From Clostridiales bacterium UBA4717 (GTDB taxonomy: Bacteria > Bacillota > Clostridia > Oscillospirales > CAG-272): a stretch of DNA of 6,815 nt. Both the position numbers and the translations under genes were made by a program. Within the stretch, counting starts at the first letter, position 1, and each line of letters opens with the position of its first letter. The notes beneath the pieces are model-generated. The model saw only the letters and a list, made by a program, of their open reading frames with translations, was not told the origin of the DNA and did not search any database. The stretch spans positions 1 to 6,815 of the forward strand of contig DHJP01000068.1 of the NCBI GenBank assembly GCA_002404395.1, given 5' to 3'. This document shows positions 5,290-6,815 of this stretch, piece after piece.

Positions 5290-6815
5290 ATGGATTTTTG
5301 TGTGAACATTCATTTTACTTCCAAAGCCGAGTTTGCGATCAACAATTCGATGAAAGCGGCGTCGGAGCTTGGTCATTCATACATCGGTACAGAGCATATG
5401 CTACTCGGTCTGCTGTCGGTAAAGGGCAGTGTAGCCGAAAAAATACTCGGGGAAAACGGTGTGTCATACCGCTCTGTCGAGGCACTTGTCGTAGAGCTTT
5501 CCGGACGCGGCGAACATTCGGTGCTTGCACCGGATTGCATGACTCCGCGCTTCAAGCGGGTGCTTGAACGCTCAAGTCTTTATTCCGCGAAGTTTTCACA
5601 GCCTTACATCGGTACAGAGCACATATTGATCGCATTGCTTAACGAGAGCGATTCGGTGGCGGCAAAGTTTTTGCGTACTCTCGGAGTGCGTATTTCCGAT
5701 CTGATCGGCGAGCTCGGTGCATTTCTGAGCGGGAACGGCGGAAAAGACCCTGTGGAACAGTTGCGCTCGCGCGGCGGCGATGCAAACCGCGAAAATACTC
5801 TGGCAAAGAGCAAGTATCTTACAAGATATGGGCGCGATCTTACCGCGCTTGCACGTGAAAATAAGATCGACCCGGTCATCGGGCGCGAGCGCGAGACCGA
5901 GAGGGTCATTCAGATACTTGCCCGACGTACTAAAAACAACCCTTGTCTGATCGGCGAACCCGGCGTCGGCAAAACTGCGGTGGTGGAGGGACTCGCCGCA
6001 CGGATCGCCGAGGGAAATATTCACGAATCGCTTGCCGATCGAGTAATAATCTCGCTTGATATCACTTCAATGCTTGCCGGCAGCAAGTATCGCGGTGATT
6101 TTGAGGAACGTATCAAGGGCGTGATCGACGAAGCGACGGCGAACCGAAATGTGATCCTGTTCATTGACGAGATACACACGCTCATAGGTGCCGGAGCGGG
6201 AAGCGACGACGCGCTTGACGCAGCAAATATGATAAAGCCGGTGCTGGCGCGCGGCGAGATTCAGATAATCGGCGCTACTACCATAAAGGAGTATCGTCGA
6301 CACATCGAAAAAGATGCGGCACTTGAGCGGAGATTTCAGTCGGTCACGGTCGGTGAGCCGAACGAATCCGATACGGTGCTGATACTCAAGGGGCTTCGCG
6401 ACAAATATGAGGCACATCATAAGGTGAAGATCACCGATGAGGCGATAGAGTCGGCGGTCACGCTTTCACGGCGGTATATAAGCGACAGGTATCTGCCCGA
6501 CAAGGCGATAGATCTTATAGACGAATCGGCATCGCGCAAACGACTTACGGTATTTTTGCCGCCGCCCGAGCTTCGGGAGGCGGAGGAAGAAAAACGCAAA
6601 GCTTCCGCCGAGCTTGCCGAAGCGGTAAACTCTCAGGAATTTGAAAAAGCGGCGGCGCTTCGCGATCGGATACGCACGCTTACAAGCGATATAGAACTCG
6701 GGCGTTCCGTGAAAAACGCACAAAAGGGTGTTCAGCCCGCGATCGGGCGCGAGGATATCGCCGAAACGGTTACGGCGTGGACGGGTATACCGGTCAAAAA
6801 AATGCTTGAGGAGGA
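5290..6815 (+). CDS. clpC: ClpC-type AAA+ ATPase, 3' end cut by the window
   Basis: The 508 residues seen cover about 60 percent of a normal ClpC (around 810-830). The N domain has two Clp repeats, marked by [12 protein letters not shown] (31-42) and [12 protein letters not shown] (106-117). A polar linker (145-172) leads to D1: Walker A GEPGVGKT (222-229), pore-loop Y267 in [11 protein letters not shown], Walker B VILFIDE (288-294), sensor-1 region GATT (328-331) and arginine-finger residues in ALERRF (344-349). The UVR-like motif [14 protein letters not shown] (448-461) separates ClpC from ClpB and ClpA. ClpC unfolds proteins for the ClpP protease in the cytoplasm, usually with an adaptor such as McsB or MecA. 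D2 and the ClpP-binding loop lie beyond the window. A GTG at 5302 is an alternative start, giving [10 protein letters not shown], which fits family N termini better; neither start has a strong Shine-Dalgarno. No ctsR, mcsA or mcsB precedes it. Confidence 0.95.
   Translation, partial: MDFCVNIHFTSKAEFAINNSMKAASELGHSYIGTEHMLLGLLSVKGSVAEKILGENGVSYRSVEALVVELSGRGEHSVLAPDCMTPRFKRVLERSSLYSAKFSQPYIGTEHILIALLNESDSVAAKFLRTLGVRISDLIGELGAFLSGNGGKDPVEQLRSRGGDANRENTLAKSKYLTRYGRDLTALARENKIDPVIGRERETERVIQILARRTKNNPCLIGEPGVGKTAVVEGLAARIAEGNIHESLADRVIISLDITSMLAGSKYRGDFEERIKGVIDEATANRNVILFIDEIHTLIGAGAGSDDALDAANMIKPVLARGEIQIIGATTIKEYRRHIEKDAALERRFQSVTVGEPNESDTVLILKGLRDKYEAHHKVKITDEAIESAVTLSRRYISDRYLPDKAIDLIDESASRKRLTVFLPPPELREAEEEKRKASAELAEAVNSQEFEKAAALRDRIRTLTSDIELGRSVKNAQKGVQPAIGREDIAETVTAWTGIPVKKMLEE

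Noticed and set aside
5596..6723. Minus-strand frames inside the clpC gene
   Set aside because: They are antisense shadows of a gene with intact Walker A, Walker B and UVR motifs.
1..6815. CRISPR array, tRNA or rRNA gene, transposase or phage gene
   Set aside because: I saw no regularly spaced repeats, no tRNA-like TTCGA arm in a cloverleaf context, no rRNA words and no transposase or integrase motifs on either strand.

Overview
The window looks like chromosomal DNA of an anaerobic gut-type Firmicute of class Clostridia. I infer this from Gram-positive-like Shine-Dalgarno sequences (GGAGG), sigma-A-like promoters, rho-independent terminators, a ClpC-type Clp ATPase with a UVR motif, and moderate GC content. 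The species cannot be fixed from the sequence alone.

Layout. Bases 1-348 have no convincing complete gene, only a possible 3' gene tail and a leader hairpin. A right-handed beta-helix protein of unknown substrate follows (349-1839, +). A convergent intergenic region (1840-2049) holds a strong bidirectional terminator and a second + strand terminator. On the minus strand are two tightly coupled genes: a family GH5 (cellulase-type) glycoside hydrolase without a signal peptide (3998-2907) and a ten-helix DMT/EamA-type transporter (2907-2050), joined by a TAATG stop/start overlap. An AraC-family regulator with an N-terminal cupin is divergently transcribed (4152-4880, +). The 153-base control region between them holds an extended -10 promoter for the regulator, a perfect 14-bp palindrome and direct repeats. 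A gene-free stretch (4881-5289) contains inverted repeats, a near match to the CtsR heat-shock operator and a large terminator hairpin. The window ends inside a clpC-type gene (5290 to beyond 6815, +), which shows the N domain, D1 ATPase and UVR middle region; D2 lies outside.

How they may work together. The regulator, hydrolase and transporter look like a small self-contained carbohydrate-use locus. The cupin would sense a small ligand, the transporter would move a glycoside or its product, and the cytoplasmic GH5 enzyme would hydrolyse a beta-linked oligosaccharide or glycoside. The beta-helix protein could be a carbohydrate-active partner, but only position and fold suggest this. The clpC gene is a separate protein-quality-control unit. 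No complete new system is evident. The most interesting points are the GH5/EamA coupling, the divergent operator architecture and the CtsR-like site placed upstream of a terminator.
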